Position numbers and translations under genes: made by a program. Below are positions 22,693 to 34,201 of a stretch of DNA of 64,000 nt, in pieces (the stretch's first letter is position 1; every line of letters starts with the position of its first letter). The notes under the pieces were generated by a model, which was not told where the DNA came from, did not search any database, and saw only the letters and a list, made by a program, of their open reading frames with translations. The stretch comes from Venturia oleaginea (taxonomy: Eukaryota > Ascomycota > Dothideomycetes > Venturiales > Venturiaceae): contig JABMLP010000014.1 in assembly GCA_013176395.1 (NCBI GenBank), forward strand, positions 186,001 through 250,000, read 5' to 3'.

Positions 22693-24930
22693 GTGTTGTC
22701 CGTGACGACTACGAATCGCACCCCACTCCTGTACCAGATCGTCCTATTTCTGCCCATCTTCTTCGTTGTCCACGCTTTTTCTGATCTTCAATCACTGTAC
22801 CCTATTCCAGGCTCTTCTCTTGTCCAAGCTCTTCCCTCCTCACGATTGTTGTGATTGTATCATGTTGTCTTCGAGCTTGCGAGTTGCCTTGGCTGCTCAT
22901 ATTAGCTCCACGTGTTCATAGACAGCGGTCGCTCGAAAGAACATTGTGATGCGGGCAGAATGCGTGTGGGGGAGAATGCACGTCTACCATCTGAATCTCA
23001 GCTCATCCGCGTCTCTCTTTGGTGTCACACATACTTACATTTCATTCTTCCTCGGCTTCTTTTTCTCATCGCTTTGTTATTCTTAACAATGAAAGACGAG
23101 CAAGGCCATCATCTCCAGGCTAAAATGGAATCGTGGGACTTGCTACCCTTTTGCTCGACGTTGGAAGAAAGTCTTGTGCGACTATCCATCCGCGACGCAA
23201 TGAGCGATGGCCAAGGCATCGGGCTGGGGCCAGGGGAGCACGCTGTAAACGACCATGAGTGTTAGAATTACTAGGTTAAGGGTTTTCCATCCTAAGCCAA
23301 GCACATAATAGATATCTTCTCAAAAGCAACAAGGATGCGAAAGAATGAGGATTCTGCTGCGGGTGTGCTGGATCCGTTCCTACAACTCTACCAATCCATC
23401 AATTTTGCGTACTTCTAGAAACCGTGGCCCCTGAGAGCCTTTGTTCCACTCATAGCGACAATGTGAAGACTCCCCCCGTCTCTAGCAGGGAGCAGGCAGG
23501 AGTAGGAAGCGCATTTCGAGCGCTAATCATGCACGTCTTGAGCAATGAATTACATCCAGACAGGAGGCGGTGAGATGAGCAAAAGCGAATCGGTTTCAAC
23601 TGGCAAGCTAATTCTTGGTCGCTTGCACAATATAATAGTAGACTCGTGGATTGTATCATTTTTTTCGGGTCGGGTCTGTATGCCGGTCGGTTTCTCCATC
23701 GATAGCCAATAGCAGGGTATCAAGCTCATTAGCTCATGCATGAACATGAAAAGATGCAAAATCTAGGTTCAATCAATCAATTTGTGATTGGTAGAATTGA
23801 GAGCTTAAATTTAAACAAAGAAAGCGGTGTGTAACTTAATCAGCAATTGGCTGGTAACGAAGTCGCACATTCCAGCTGTCACCGCTAAGCACCTCTGCCC
23901 TCATCAACACCATCTCCTTTCCAAGACTACTTTGGGACGTATTTCTCTTGTTCTTTATGTTTCTTCTTTCCGAGTGTGGTGCTCTGATAATAAGACGGGC
24001 GAATGTGTGGTAGGTGGAAAAGCTAGACCTTGAAATTGCTAACGATTGATCAGGTACCCCATCAACGCGTCCGGATTAACCCTGAGCTCCTACTGTACTG
24101 CCTTTTGTGTATCCGAACTACCATAGATCCGAACCAGTGCAATCGAATTCGTCCACAACCATGTACGAGCAAAGCAACGTGGCCGCAACACTCCACAAGG
24201 CCCTATCACAACCCCTTTGATGTTCTGTCGAGTAACTCGAGTGTAAGGACGACAAAGGATATCGGATGAAGAAACTCGAACGCTGAACGAAGAACATGGC
24301 TCCTCACTGCGAGCTGCTTCTGGTCCAAGAGATGAGGCTGAGTTAGCCTCCTGCTCCGAAAGAACGATGTCGTCGTCTGAGGCCCCGGCTTTCTATTGCT
24401 GATCCCCATCATGGTGTTGTTGTATTGAAATCTTGACTACAGATTCTCCTGTGTCTTGATTTTTCCTGTGTACGGTCAGCTTGACTTGTGGGAATCTGCA
24501 GGCACCCAAAGAACCAATCACTTGATAGGATCCGGAAGTCGAGACTGGCTGGCGTCGCCTTCTAGGTTGATTTCAATTTGTCCATTAGTAACGCCGCGTC
24601 AAGGTATTGAGATGGTCGGAAAATGCGCTGTTCTCTCTCTGGTGGTAAGATAGGACCAAGGAGAGGAGTGGTGTTTGGAGGAGAGGGAAAGGTTGCCCTT
24701 CAACTTGAGCAATGAGCATCCAGCAAAGCTAGACGAGTCAGCTTTGCTTTTTGACGGCACATGTCTGACATCGAAAAGAAGACATCGACTACCACCTCCA
24801 CTCATCGACATCATATTTTGCATACATCCACTGAATACTTCGTCAAGGGGTTCTTAGAAATTCAATATCACTAAATGCGAAACAACAGCGATACCATAAA
24901 CGACGGTTTCATACTTGTATAAATTCAGAT
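22693..24930. other. 2.2 kb intergenic stretch
   Basis: Overlapping short ORFs on both strands, the longest 117 codons at 22912-23265 (+), without domains. I see no RNA gene or repeat. Confidence 0.5.
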
Positions 24931-27244
24931 CTAAGCAGCATACTTGGCATACTTATACCCACCCGCCCTAGTCGCGAACAGCCCCTCCGGATCCATCATC
25001 CGCTGCAACCCTGCAAACTTCCTCGCCTCCCGATACGTCCCCAAAACATCCTGATCCGGCCCCGCATCATTCATAAAATACGGATTATACTCCCCCCACG
25101 TCTGATTCATCCCCTTCTCCAACTTCATCACCTCTTGTAGCCTCTTCTCAACCTGATCGGTGAAGGCCTTGTTCCACGAATTCATGAGGTCATCGTCCGC
25201 TTTTTTTGTGTAAACGGCTGGCATCTCGAGGACGTAACGGTCGTGGTCTGTGCCGCTGAGAGCCATGGCGTTGCCGCCGCGGGCTTGGGAGGCGATGCCG
25301 AAGGCCCGGGGGAAGGGTTGTAGGATTAGATAGTTGACGGCTATGCCTTTGGCTTTGGGATAGTACGTTGCCGATACTTTTTTGAAGATGTCTTCGATTT
25401 CGCTGAGGAAGCCAGGGTTGTTTGGTAGGACGGGGAGAGTGACGGTCTGCGAGCGGGGATTAGGGACAATTCTCGGACTATTCTACTACCGAGCCATTCC
25501 ATTCTGTTGAGGTGGCATTGGGGGAAGCAAGGGAAAGGATGGACTTACGCGGAATGTGGTTCGGAATGGCCAGTATGGCCACATTCCGTTGCTGAAGCTG
25601 ACGAGATTGGAGTATGCTGCTGCGCCACCGATTTCCGTAACTACGGGCATGGCGTTGAACTTTTTGCCCCAGGCTTCCTTGGGTATGGTCTCACCATCGT
25701 AGAGAACAGGCATGACGCGTATAGACTTCTCCTTCTCGTCTGTGATGGCGTAGTTGGCCTGCCGAATCGCATTGAATAATGCTGCTGTTCGCTCATTGAA
25801 GTGCGTGTAGCCATTGAAAGCATTGAAAGCAGTCTTCATCTGAGCCTCGGGGCTCATCGCGTTTTGAGAGAATCTCGTGACGATGGGAACTAATGGCCCA
25901 AGGGGCTCATCTACTGCGCCCAGTAGGGAGCTAAGATTGGCTAGATTACTTGGTTGGAAGAGATCGTCCAAATTGGGGGTGCTGAGAGAGGCGCTGGGGT
26001 CGTTGCTTAAAGCGTCGAGGGTGTCCATTGTGGAGCTCACACTATCGACCCTCCCGCTGAGCTTAGTAATACCGCTGCTTAAAGATGCCAGAAGTCCAGT
26101 GGATTGTTTCGCAAGAGCTTTAGGCCCAGGGGGTGGAGCGTTGCTAAAGATCTGCCCTCCGAATGGCAGTAATGTGGCAACCTTGGGATGATCGGCAATG
26201 TTGGCGATGAAGTCTTGCGTGGCATCGTAGAATTCAAGGCGGGTACAGTTGTAAATCCTAGCTCCGACGTACCACTGTACACGTAAGATCAGCCATCTGT
26301 GACAAGTATCAAATGCAGGCAAGGGCTGGTACTCACCTTCCCAACTGGATAGGTTCTCAGGGTAAACTTGGTCACAATGCCTGGTCACCTTTAGTTGAAA
26401 GAACGTAGAAACCACGTCGTAGGAACATACCAAACTGGGATCCTGCACCTCTCATGGCCGTGACGATGTCAGGATGTTGCTTCTGACTAATGTTGGCGAT
26501 CGTGCCGTTGGCAAGGACAATCTCATATTCTTCAACGTTCTATCGAGGCACAATTATATCAGTATGTGGACTCCATTGTAGCAGCGTAGGAAAACTCACA
26601 TCTCCAGCCAAGCCATATTGTCCGCTCATAAAACTGACACCTCCTTGAGTGAGGAATCCTCCGATACCCACAGTACCGAGTCTTCCAGCAACGACCATAC
26701 GGCCAGTACCTTCCAAGGCATTCATGACATCCCACCAGTGACCGCCTAAAATTTGATTAGCAAAAATTTGTACTCCATGCCCCTTAACACGCGAGGATAG
26801 ACATTGCAGGAGCGTCTTCTCTCTTCTAAGATACTCACCTGGTTTCACATAGGCCACACCCTTCTCCGCGTCTAGTGTCGTACCATTGATGTTTCTCAAT
26901 GCTATCAGCACCCCACCTTTTACAGAACTTTGCCCCGGGTTAGGAGAATGACCACCGGATTTGACGGCAAACTCTACTTCTTTGAATTTGTTTAGCGTCT
27001 TGACGATGGAGGACACATCAGAAGCTGACGTGGGCATAGTGATGCAAGCCGGTTTCAACTCGGCATTTCCGGCATGGTAATAATCTGCGTTTTCTTTCTT
27101 GTATGTAGCTGTATTTGGTAGGAACACTTTGTTGGGGATAGCTGCAGATATTGCAGAGCAGGCTGCAATGGTTGCTGCGGATGGAAGGGCATGCGTGAAG
27201 CCATTAGCAAAAACTACAAGAACGAGCGCTATAGTCGAAAACAT
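24931..27244 (-). CDS. Secreted FAD-dependent oxidase, PCMH/berberine-bridge type
   Basis: Predicted 648-residue FAD oxidoreductase of the vanillyl-alcohol-oxidase (PCMH) superfamily. Six exons (27244-26839, 26745-26600, 26539-26431, 26380-26337, 26274-25549, 25446-24931) all join in frame at GTRNGT/YAG sites. A signal peptide (MFSTIALVLVVFANGFTHA) implies export. VKSGGHSPNPG carries the His expected to bind FAD covalently. RLGTVGIGGFLTQGG and SGQYGLAGDNVEEYEIV follow the PCMH pattern, but the second (Cys) attachment position of bicovalent enzymes is not Cys here. The C-terminus RMMDPEGLFATRAGGYKY replaces the usual BBE tail. Such enzymes oxidise alcohols, sugars or alkaloid-like amines with O2, and are often part of secondary metabolism. 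The ATG at 27244 was chosen for the signal peptide. A MITE lies about 240 bases upstream. Confidence 0.9.
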
Positions 27245-27480
27245 AATTGAAGATGGAAATGAGAAAAGAATGACTGAGATCCTGTTCGCCTGGGGTGTAC
27301 GGCTACACGATATAACGCATCCAGAAGGTGGGTCAAGGTGGTCCTCGGCAGCAAATCGGCGGCCAAGACGTGCAAGTATAATATAAAAATCTTTTACCCC
27401 ATACGGTATCATGAAGTCTTTAGGCGCGGCCTGACATAGTTCGAATGGTCCACGATCGACCACCCTAATAATGACTCGAA

Positions 27481-27608
27481 TACTGTGGTCTGATGCCAAA
27501 TAAAGGTCTAGCCTGATCTTTCGTAAGGATAATCTTGCCAAAACGTGGTGAGTGGAACGTAAAATAACAGGGGAATCCATTGACGTTTATTTGGCGCAGA
27601 CCACAGTA
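27481..27608. mobile_element. MITE-1a, short TIR element with TA on both sides
   Basis: The left end TA-ctgtggtctgatgccaaata and the right end (reverse complement TA-ctgtggtctgcgccaaata) match over about 27 bases with one gap and two or three changes. 128 bases including both TAs. It sits in the promoter region of the FAD oxidase. Confidence 0.7.
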
Positions 27609-27674
27609 CTATAGTAGAAACGTGGAGTGCAATGTTAGCGAGACATAAAAAAACCGGGGTAGAAATTATGCAGT

Positions 27675-27857
27675 ACTATGGTATCTGGGTTATTAAACGT
27701 TAATACAGCACAGGCAGCGGAGTCCTTGTACCCATCATACTCAATTCTACATCTACAAGTATCAGTACTACACCTGTGGAATTCGTAGGTAAATTTGGGA
27801 ACGTCTACCAGAAGGACAATGATGCCGATTAACGTTTAATAGCCCAGATACCATAGT
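27675..27857. mobile_element. MITE-1b, 30-base TIRs 97% alike
   Basis: Bases 27675-27704 (actatggtatctgggttatt...) are an inverted repeat of 27857-27828 with one difference in 30. The left flank is TA and the right is TG, so the duplication has decayed. There is no ORF inside. Confidence 0.8.
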
Positions 27858-28173
27858 GCTCCCGCTTGACGATCGAAAGTCACTGTACTAAACATCCGGC
27901 CTTGTCTAGAGAGGCAAGGTTTCACGATTCTGAGGTACTCGGTTGATGAAGTCTCTCTATCGTTCCCGTACGCCTGGGACCTTCAAGTGACGAAGGAGTG
28001 GATGGAGCGACAAGTGCTATTTGAGTTTCAGACGTTCGGAGACCTTTCGTGTTTGCACTGAACTGAAAATGGGAAGTGGGACTCTGCGGGGGATCTTCTC
28101 AAACTTAGAGAATCGACCTGGTAGCGTTTGGCGATCAATCGGAGCCCGTGTGCCGGAAAGGTCTCTTGCTGCT

Positions 28174-28423
28174 GTTATGGTAACCGGGCTATTAACGGTT
28201 GATCTAAGATCCCTGTTTTGGCCTGTGCACGAGGGTTCTCCTTCGCTACATCTTTACGCGACCTCATTGTTTATTTTTCCCGCCTTCGATCAGATCTTGT
28301 CCTCGTTTTTCTCTTCCCAGGCATACCAAAATCTTTGTAATTAAGGTCGTATGGGACAGAGAAGACGGGGGAGGCGGTAGGGGTCTCTCGATTAACCTTT
28401 AAACTCCTGGGTACCACAGTACT
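28174..28423. mobile_element. MITE-1c, diverged copy
   Basis: The left end gttatggtaaccgggctatt and the right end (reverse complement tactgtggtacccaggagtt) align over about 32 bases with roughly ten differences and one gap. Both resemble MITE-1b termini. About 250 bases, older than 1a and 1b. Confidence 0.5.
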
Positions 28424-28539
28424 CTTACTATCCATGGAGGGATCTAGGCGTAGAGAACAATTTCTCAGATGACATTTTCAACGCGGAATTTCCGAAAGTA
28501 GGTGAGCATAGCGTACTCTAAAGATTTGCGGGGACTCAT

Positions 28540-28688
28540 TAGTGCCTCGGACTCGTAAAGCCTCGTAAAACTCGCAAACTACCTAAGTCGTCTCGCAATC
28601 GTACTTCTTTCTATCGCATTACTAAAAACTTAACGATCAAATCGATAGTTAAGCTAATATTACCAAGCTTATACGAGTACGAGCACTA
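28540..28688. mobile_element. MITE-2a, TIR agtgcctcg-type, TA-flanked
   Basis: The left TA-gtgcctcggactcgtaaag and the right (reverse complement) TA-gtgctcgtactcgtataag match over about 20 bases. TA stands on both sides (28540-28541, 28687-28688). The interior is A/T-rich with little CA. The same termini occur at 45381-45554. Confidence 0.6.
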
Positions 28689-28843
28689 GCGAGCATCGCA
28701 AATCTTTACAATAGAAGTACTATGTATGAGACCAAGCGACGTCCGACAATAATGCGCAGATCATCCCGACAATTACTTCTCGCCCTAGTACTCGTCAGCG
28801 TTTGTACATGTCGATAGCACAACAAACTAACCTATGACAATAT

Positions 28844-29467
28844 TCACTCCATTTCCTCCTCTACCATCCATCTTCCACTACCAGCGGCCCAGTCGATCAC
28901 TGGAATTCTGATATTCTTTTCCTTGCTAATACAAGTTGCGTTCCTTCCTTCGTCATGGCTGCAAGTAATGGCAAATTGGGCCAGCCCGTTGGCAGTGAAG
29001 ACCTTTAGTTCAGCATCCTCCTCGTCCCTACTGTCCTGGCAATAAAACTCATTTTTCACTCCAACGGTCGCAACGGATTCAGCAGCATTGCTGTCGCCCT
29101 CGAAGAACAAGTTAGGCGCAGAACCACCACACCTAATCCATCCCTTTCCAATGCTCCTTGCAGGGACTGAGCCTGGATTTCGTTGGCGGCATCGACCGAT
29201 ATCTGTGATGTGTGCTGATAAGACGTCTGGCGGTCCGTACCCTGGTGGTTGGAGGCTGAGTCCTGTCATGCATAGGGACTGTTCACGACTTCTTCTTTGG
29301 CCGCATTCGAGGTTGTTTGTTGAGTTAAACCACCAGAATTTGGTCAGTGTCCAGTCTGGTAATTTGCATGGCGGCTGGGTTGCGTTTGATGCTTGCCGGG
29401 GTGTCAGTAACTGCGTTGCAGATGCGCAAAGGACGACTGTGAGGAGTGAAGCGATGGTGGGTATCAT
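28844..29467 (-). CDS. Small secreted cysteine-rich protein
   Basis: Predicted 207 residues, single exon. The ATG at 29467 opens a signal peptide (MIPTIASLLTVVLCASATQ). After it the mature part has eight cysteines, several N-glycosylation sites (N-S-T, N-A-T) and the stretches LPDWTLTKFWWFNSTNNLEC and PPGYGPPDVLS, a layout seen in fungal small secreted proteins of unknown function. It probably acts outside the cell, where disulfides would form. It ends in an acidic MVEEEME. An in-frame TTG nine bases upstream is not needed. It could be an effector-like protein, which is inference from size, secretion and Cys content only. An unseen short intron around the RRSREQS stretch is possible. Confidence 0.7.
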   Translation of the reverse strand: MIPTIASLLTVVLCASATQLLTPRQASNATQPPCKLPDWTLTKFWWFNSTNNLECGQRRSREQSLCMTGLSLQPPGYGPPDVLSAHITDIGRCRQRNPGSVPARSIGKGWIRCGGSAPNLFFEGDSNAAESVATVGVKNEFYCQDSRDEEDAELKVFTANGLAQFAITCSHDEGRNATCISKEKNIRIPVIDWAAGSGRWMVEEEME

Positions 29468-30553
29468 GGTAAACAAGTACAGCCGAAGTCCCGGCCAAAG
29501 TTCAAGCCAGACGTGGATGAGGTGATGAAGTGCAGAAGACGTTCAGAGTTTAAATTGGGACGCACAATGGCATGTTATCTTGATGTGGTTCAGGACAATA
29601 ATTTCAGCGCTTGATACAGTGAGATGTCGCTTCAAATCTGACATCCCAGAATACTCTCATTTACGTATATGCGACCAGGACGTGTAACACAGCGCATGTG
29701 AGTAAATCATCCGAAAATAGATTGAGACCTTCGTGATGGGAGGAGTGGCCGGTGAACTATGATCTCTTCCTGGTAAAGTATCAATGACATAAAGTAGATG
29801 GGTGAGGAGGTTCGAACGGGCGCGAAGAATGGAAGAGCAACACGCGTCTATATCACGGCGAACTTCTGCTAAGGAGGTGGTGAAGGAGTGAATACGATGG
29901 ACTGGCTTTCGGGATATATACCCGACGGTGGGGATGGAAATGAAGGTGGGTGGAGAGCTGGGCGGGGGGGCCGGAGATGATGCTGATCGGAGATAGCCGG
30001 GGCCCAGTGCCGGCACTATTTTATTCTAGAATAAAACAGATCCAACTCGAAGGTTCCTAAACCAGACTCCACCTCTCAGCCGCAACAACAAAAAGATTTC
30101 TACATCGTCGATGATACGGATACAGTCACCGCTGCGGCAGACATACTGCAGCGTCGCAATGCCTTGAGTCATACGGCATGAAAGGGCGCCCACAGTTGTG
30201 TCAAATCACATCACTTGGTAAGCAATTGCAGCAGACATGCTACCATAGGATCGTCCATGATAATGATGTAGGCATCGTCATGTGCATGACTTTGCCATTC
30301 GTACGATGGCTTTCCACCCGCGTCCATTTCAAGAGGTCCATTGATTCCAATCACGACTGCAGCCATCGGAGATGGTCCTAATCATTCACCCATACTGATT
30401 CTCATGGCATCACCCGTCTGACTTCTGCTTTCTCTCGGCCTTCTTCCTCTCTTCCTCTCTCAAGCCATCACAGAGTAGAATTCAGTTCATCCTAGTTTGC
30501 CCTCTCTAGCTGCCGGCAACTCACCATCATTCCTACTTCAAACACTAATCGAG
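29468..30553. other. 1.1 kb promoter region between divergent genes
   Basis: Serves the secreted protein (minus) and the acetyltransferase (plus). The ORF at 29657-30016 (minus) is Ser/Pro-rich without features. No repeat was seen. Confidence 0.5.
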
Positions 30554-31153
30554 ATGGCACTACCGATGCCTTCAAACTCTTCAGAATCCAAGTCTAAACT
30601 GCCTATAAGGTCCAATGAAGTACAAATCCAAACTGCCAACCTGCTTTTAACAGGGGCTCAAAAGCAGCACGCAGTCGAACTTCACAAAGCATACTCAGAT
30701 CCTGATGTGATGAGATACTGGTCAACAGTGCCCCACACCACTCTCGCCCAAACAGAAGAATGGCTCAGAAAGATGACGACCTCTGGTCAAAACGGCATCA
30801 CAGACTTCATCATCTCGCACAACGCCACTGCGATTGGAAAAATCGGGATATGGTCACTGACTTCGGGCACTTATGCGCCTAATGAAGGCGAAATTGGATT
30901 TCTATTGGCAAAGGAACACCACAGGAAGGGATTGATGACGGAGGCGATGAAGGCTGTGTTGCCATATTTTGTTAATCAACTTGGATTTGAGAGAATTACA
31001 GCTGATGTTGACCCGAGAAACGATGCTAGTATCGAGCTTCTGCTGAAATTTGGATTTCGCGTCATTGGAAGGAGGGACAAGACGTTTCAAAATGGCGACG
31101 AGTGGGTGGACAGTCTGGACTTGGAGTTGAGGGTTCCGCCGAGGGTGGAGTAG
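30554..31153 (+). CDS. GNAT-family N-acetyltransferase (RimJ/RimL-like)
   Basis: Predicted 199-residue acetyl-CoA-dependent N-acetyltransferase, single exon. LTGAQKQHAVELHKAYSDP and VMRYWSTVPHTTLAQTEEWL form the N-terminal half. GKIGIWSLTSG leads into GEIGFLLAKEHHRKGLMTEA, which has the acetyl-CoA pyrophosphate loop (R/HKG-type). FERITADVDPRNDASIELLLKFGF is the family's C-terminal motif. The closest general type is Acetyltransf_3, acting on small amines or protein N-termini. The ATG at 30554 is preferred over the longer reading from 30497, because it lies in a gagATGgc context and the extra residues carry nothing conserved. Likely cytosolic, since no targeting signal is visible. Confidence 0.88.
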   Translation: MALPMPSNSSESKSKLPIRSNEVQIQTANLLLTGAQKQHAVELHKAYSDPDVMRYWSTVPHTTLAQTEEWLRKMTTSGQNGITDFIISHNATAIGKIGIWSLTSGTYAPNEGEIGFLLAKEHHRKGLMTEAMKAVLPYFVNQLGFERITADVDPRNDASIELLLKFGFRVIGRRDKTFQNGDEWVDSLDLELRVPPRVE

Positions 31154-31766
31154 CAGTGTAACTCGTGCGTCCTCTTGAGGATCGTTGGTATCAACCCCAA
31201 GTCCAACTTGCCAAGGATTCACGTGATTCGAACAAGGATGCGATGATGCGATGCAGGGTCTCCCTATCATCTGGCAGGGCCGGCCTAACAAGGCGTCCAT
31301 CTTTCTCCGCTTCTACTCGCTTCCGTACTTGATCACCACTCTCCTCGCCTGCTTTGAAAAGCAGACGCTCTGTTATTACTAGCGTTGAATACTATCAAAG
31401 AACCAGGCCTCTATCCCATTCTCACAAGTCTGATCAACAACTTTTGGCCTTCAAGTATTTGGCATACGTCACCATGATCCCGGCATCTCTCTCGCCGCCG
31501 AGACGAATTTTGAGATGCGAGATGCGGCGGATATTCGACTGAAATCATGTATTGTGTTTGGTATTTCTGGAGACAGAGACAGTGCAGCTTCCGACGGCCA
31601 GGATGTGATCAATTCTAGAGTCTTTGTGTGGGTATTCCCTTGCCATTGAACGAAGAGGGACTTGAGCCGCACCCATAAATCCAGTTTATGATCATGATAG
31701 CACCATATCAAGCTAGCACTCTGCTTTCCTTTTTAGCCTTATCCTCTTCTCTTCTCATCTTCAAAA
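31154..31766. other. Intergenic
   Basis: Acetyltransferase 3' flank and NADH dehydrogenase promoter. The last 80 bases are pyrimidine-rich. No gene was seen. Confidence 0.6.
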
Positions 31767-33095
31767 ATGTTCAGGTCCTCATCTCGCCTTTGCTCTTCAT
31801 TCTCAACGCCCTCCGCAATGGCCAAAACAAGACTTGCTATCATCGGCTCCGGCTGGTCCGGATTCACCCTCTCACAAAAGGTCAATCTCGCGCTTTACGA
31901 CATCGTTGTGATTTCTCCGATACGAACGATACAGTATACGCCACTCCTCGCCAGTGCTGCCTGTGGGCTCTTCGACTTCCGTCTAGGTGAGGAGCCTGTC
32001 AAACGGAAACATCGTGCAGGCTTGAAGTACTACAACGCATACGCTGAACACGTCGACTTGGAAAAGCGAGTCATAAAATGCAAGCCTGCTTTATCGAAAA
32101 GTCTTGCCATATCCAAAGGCGATGGAGTCTTCGATGTTAAATACGACAAAATCTGCCTGGCACCGGGATGCAGCATCCAAACATTTGGAACAGAGGGAGC
32201 AGAAGAACACGCCATGTTTCTCCGAACAACAAACGACGCACGCCTGATCCAACAAAGACTTCTTGAACTCCTCGATACGGCATCTCTGCCAACCATGTCT
32301 CCCGAGCAACAAAAGGACCTACTCAACATCCGCATCGTCGGTGGTGGCGCCATAGGCACCGAAGCAGCTGCCGAAATCCACGACCTCTGGGACGAAGAAA
32401 TGCGTTTCCTCTACCCGCATCTAGACGGGAAAGTCACAATCACCATCCACGACGTCGCCGATTCGCTGCTCTCAACTTTCGATGCGGCATTGAGCGAGTA
32501 TGCGCACGAATCCCTCGACAAGAAGAGCGTCAAGATCGCCACTAGCTCGCACATTGAGCGCGTGGAAGCCGATGCCATCTTCACCAAGGAAGATGGACGG
32601 TTGCCTTTTGGAATGTTGATCTGGGCGACGGGAAACAAAGTCAATCCAATGGTTGAAAGTCTCGAGTGCAAGAAACCTGAGAAAGGAATGCCGCGGATTC
32701 TTACAGACTCGAAATTACACGTTCTCCGTCCCGATGGCTCACCCATCAAGTCTGCCTTCGCCCTCGGTGACGCAGCAGACATTGACGGCACGACACTCCC
32801 CATGCTTGCCGAGGTCGCTCTTCAAAAGGGAGAGTATCTCGCAGATGTTTTGAACAAGTCAGATATCATTGGTGTGCAGGTGCCTAAATTCGAGTACAAG
32901 AATAAAGCTACGATTGCCTATCTGGGTAGTCACGATGGTATCGTCGGTGGTGATCAAAAGTGGACGGGGAAGAATGCGTGGCTGGCTTGGAGGAGTGGGA
33001 GTGTGATGTGGACGAGGAGTTGGAGGAGGAGAATCATGATTGCGATCAATTGGGTGTTTATATGGATGGATGGTAGGGATATTGCCAGGAAGTGA
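31767..33095 (+). CDS. Alternative (type II) NADH dehydrogenase
   Basis: Predicted 442-residue flavoprotein that passes electrons from NAD(P)H to ubiquinone without pumping protons. Single exon. A Ser/Arg-rich N-terminus (MFRSSSRLCSSFSTPSA) looks like a mitochondrial presequence. Then come the FAD-binding Rossmann motif AIIGSGWSGF, the quinone/flavin-contact stretch YTPLLASAACGLFDFR, the second GxGxxG-type motif RIVGGGAIGTEAAAEI for NAD(P)H, and the FAD-contact strand AFALGDAADID. The C-terminal AYLGSHDGIVGGD and a Trp-rich hydrophobic end (IAINWVFIWMDGRDIARK) match the membrane-anchoring tail of NDI/NDE enzymes. It is shorter than typical external NDE proteins, and an AIF-like role cannot be excluded. 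Confidence 0.88.
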   Translation: MFRSSSRLCSSFSTPSAMAKTRLAIIGSGWSGFTLSQKVNLALYDIVVISPIRTIQYTPLLASAACGLFDFRLGEEPVKRKHRAGLKYYNAYAEHVDLEKRVIKCKPALSKSLAISKGDGVFDVKYDKICLAPGCSIQTFGTEGAEEHAMFLRTTNDARLIQQRLLELLDTASLPTMSPEQQKDLLNIRIVGGGAIGTEAAAEIHDLWDEEMRFLYPHLDGKVTITIHDVADSLLSTFDAALSEYAHESLDKKSVKIATSSHIERVEADAIFTKEDGRLPFGMLIWATGNKVNPMVESLECKKPEKGMPRILTDSKLHVLRPDGSPIKSAFALGDAADIDGTTLPMLAEVALQKGEYLADVLNKSDIIGVQVPKFEYKNKATIAYLGSHDGIVGGDQKWTGKNAWLAWRSGSVMWTRSWRRRIMIAINWVFIWMDGRDIARK

Positions 33096-33360
33096 GGAGG
33101 TTGGTCGTTATCGGAAATGTTTCTGCACACGTCGTCATGTGGATGACTGATGGGGTAACATCTTCCTATAGGTCACGGTCACTGGGATTACCACATGTCT
33201 AATCCGAGTCACTGGCCTTTAGCCAAAAAAAAAACCGCACAAATACCTCTCTCCCTCTCATATTTTCTCCTTTCCTTTCATATCCACGATAATAATCTGT
33301 ATTCTATTTACCCAATACTAAGAATATTTTCGTGCAGCAACAAACCCTCCATCCAGTAAA

Positions 33361-33833
33361 ATGTCAATACCAAGAGTAAAATACAACGTCTGGTGCCACC
33401 ACCGCAGATGCGCCTACAACGACTTCGACAACAAAAACTGGGATGTCTACATCGACGAAGAACACTTTAAGGACGAGTACAAACAACACAAGCTAGAATA
33501 CCACAGCACCGACAACGGCAAATACACGTGTAATTATAAAATAGGAGAGTACCCTCAGAAACAAAAACTGAGGATAGGTGACAAGCAATTCGATCTAGGT
33601 TAGTGAAATCCAGGCTTCCTGGCCTCCACAATGACCAATTCCTGATTGTCGATTTCTCACTTACAAGGCCTTTCTTTTGTCTATATGTAGAAGAAGACTT
33701 TGAAGCGTTATGGGAACACATGGTTGAAGATCATCAGGACGATGGCGCTATGGACAAATTCGTTGAGGCGGCAGAGAAGGTGTGGGTTTATGCTTGGAAG
33801 TGGGAAGAATTGGGGGGGAGAGGAGGCGAGTGA
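33361..33833 (+). CDS. Small Cys/His-containing hypothetical protein
   Basis: Predicted 126 residues from exons 33361-33598 and 33691-33833, joined in frame (GATCTAG/AAGAAG) over a 92-base intron (GTTAGT...GTAG). The sequence shows two poor zinc-finger-like pairs: WCHHRRC with HKLEYH further on, and a later Cys with HMVEDH. Aromatic and charged residues are frequent, and it ends in a Trp-rich helix (KVWVYAWKWEELGG). No known family was recognised. It may be a nucleic-acid or protein binder with degenerate fingers, but the Cys/His spacing does not fit a canonical C2H2 pattern. Start at the first ATG, in a gtaaaATGtca context, after a pyrimidine-rich leader. It lies in tandem with the NADH dehydrogenase, 265 bases downstream. 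Confidence 0.7.
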
Positions 33834-34201
33834 GGAGTGGTTGGTTATCAATAAGTGTAATAGTTGTGTGTAGGGGGTCGGTTTGGGTGGTATTGAGGGA
33901 TTCTGGTAGAGGTTTTGATGTTGGTGGGTTCGTTTCTCGTTGGTGATATTGTTTGTAGTGCATTTTTGAGAAAGTGAAGCGTTTATGTCCTTCTCTCGAG
34001 GCTCTTGTACCGGAAATAGTAGTTGGCTAAGACGAGAGTGGGAACGGTCTCTTCGAATATTCGACCTCTCCGTGTATCGAGGTTGAGGACAAACTGGATC
34101 TTCTTCCACTGCGATTAAAATCAGGTTCAGAACGGGTATCTCCACACACTTGTCCAACAAATGCTTCCGAATTATAACCACCTCTCTTCCTCGCCACGCC
34201 T
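33834..34201. other. Convergent 3' spacer
   Basis: 368 bases between two convergent genes. G/T-rich, no feature. Confidence 0.6.

Larger units (their letters stand above)
27245..28843. other. Upstream interval filled with MITEs
   Basis: Region between the divergently read FAD oxidase promoter and the 3' end of the next gene. It carries four short TA-flanked elements (below) and no supported ORF. The 28021-28344 plus-strand ORF lies inside one of the elements. Confidence 0.6.

Noticed and set aside
22912..23265. 117-codon plus-strand ORF
   Set aside because: No recognisable motif or splice context, and composition like neighbouring non-coding DNA.
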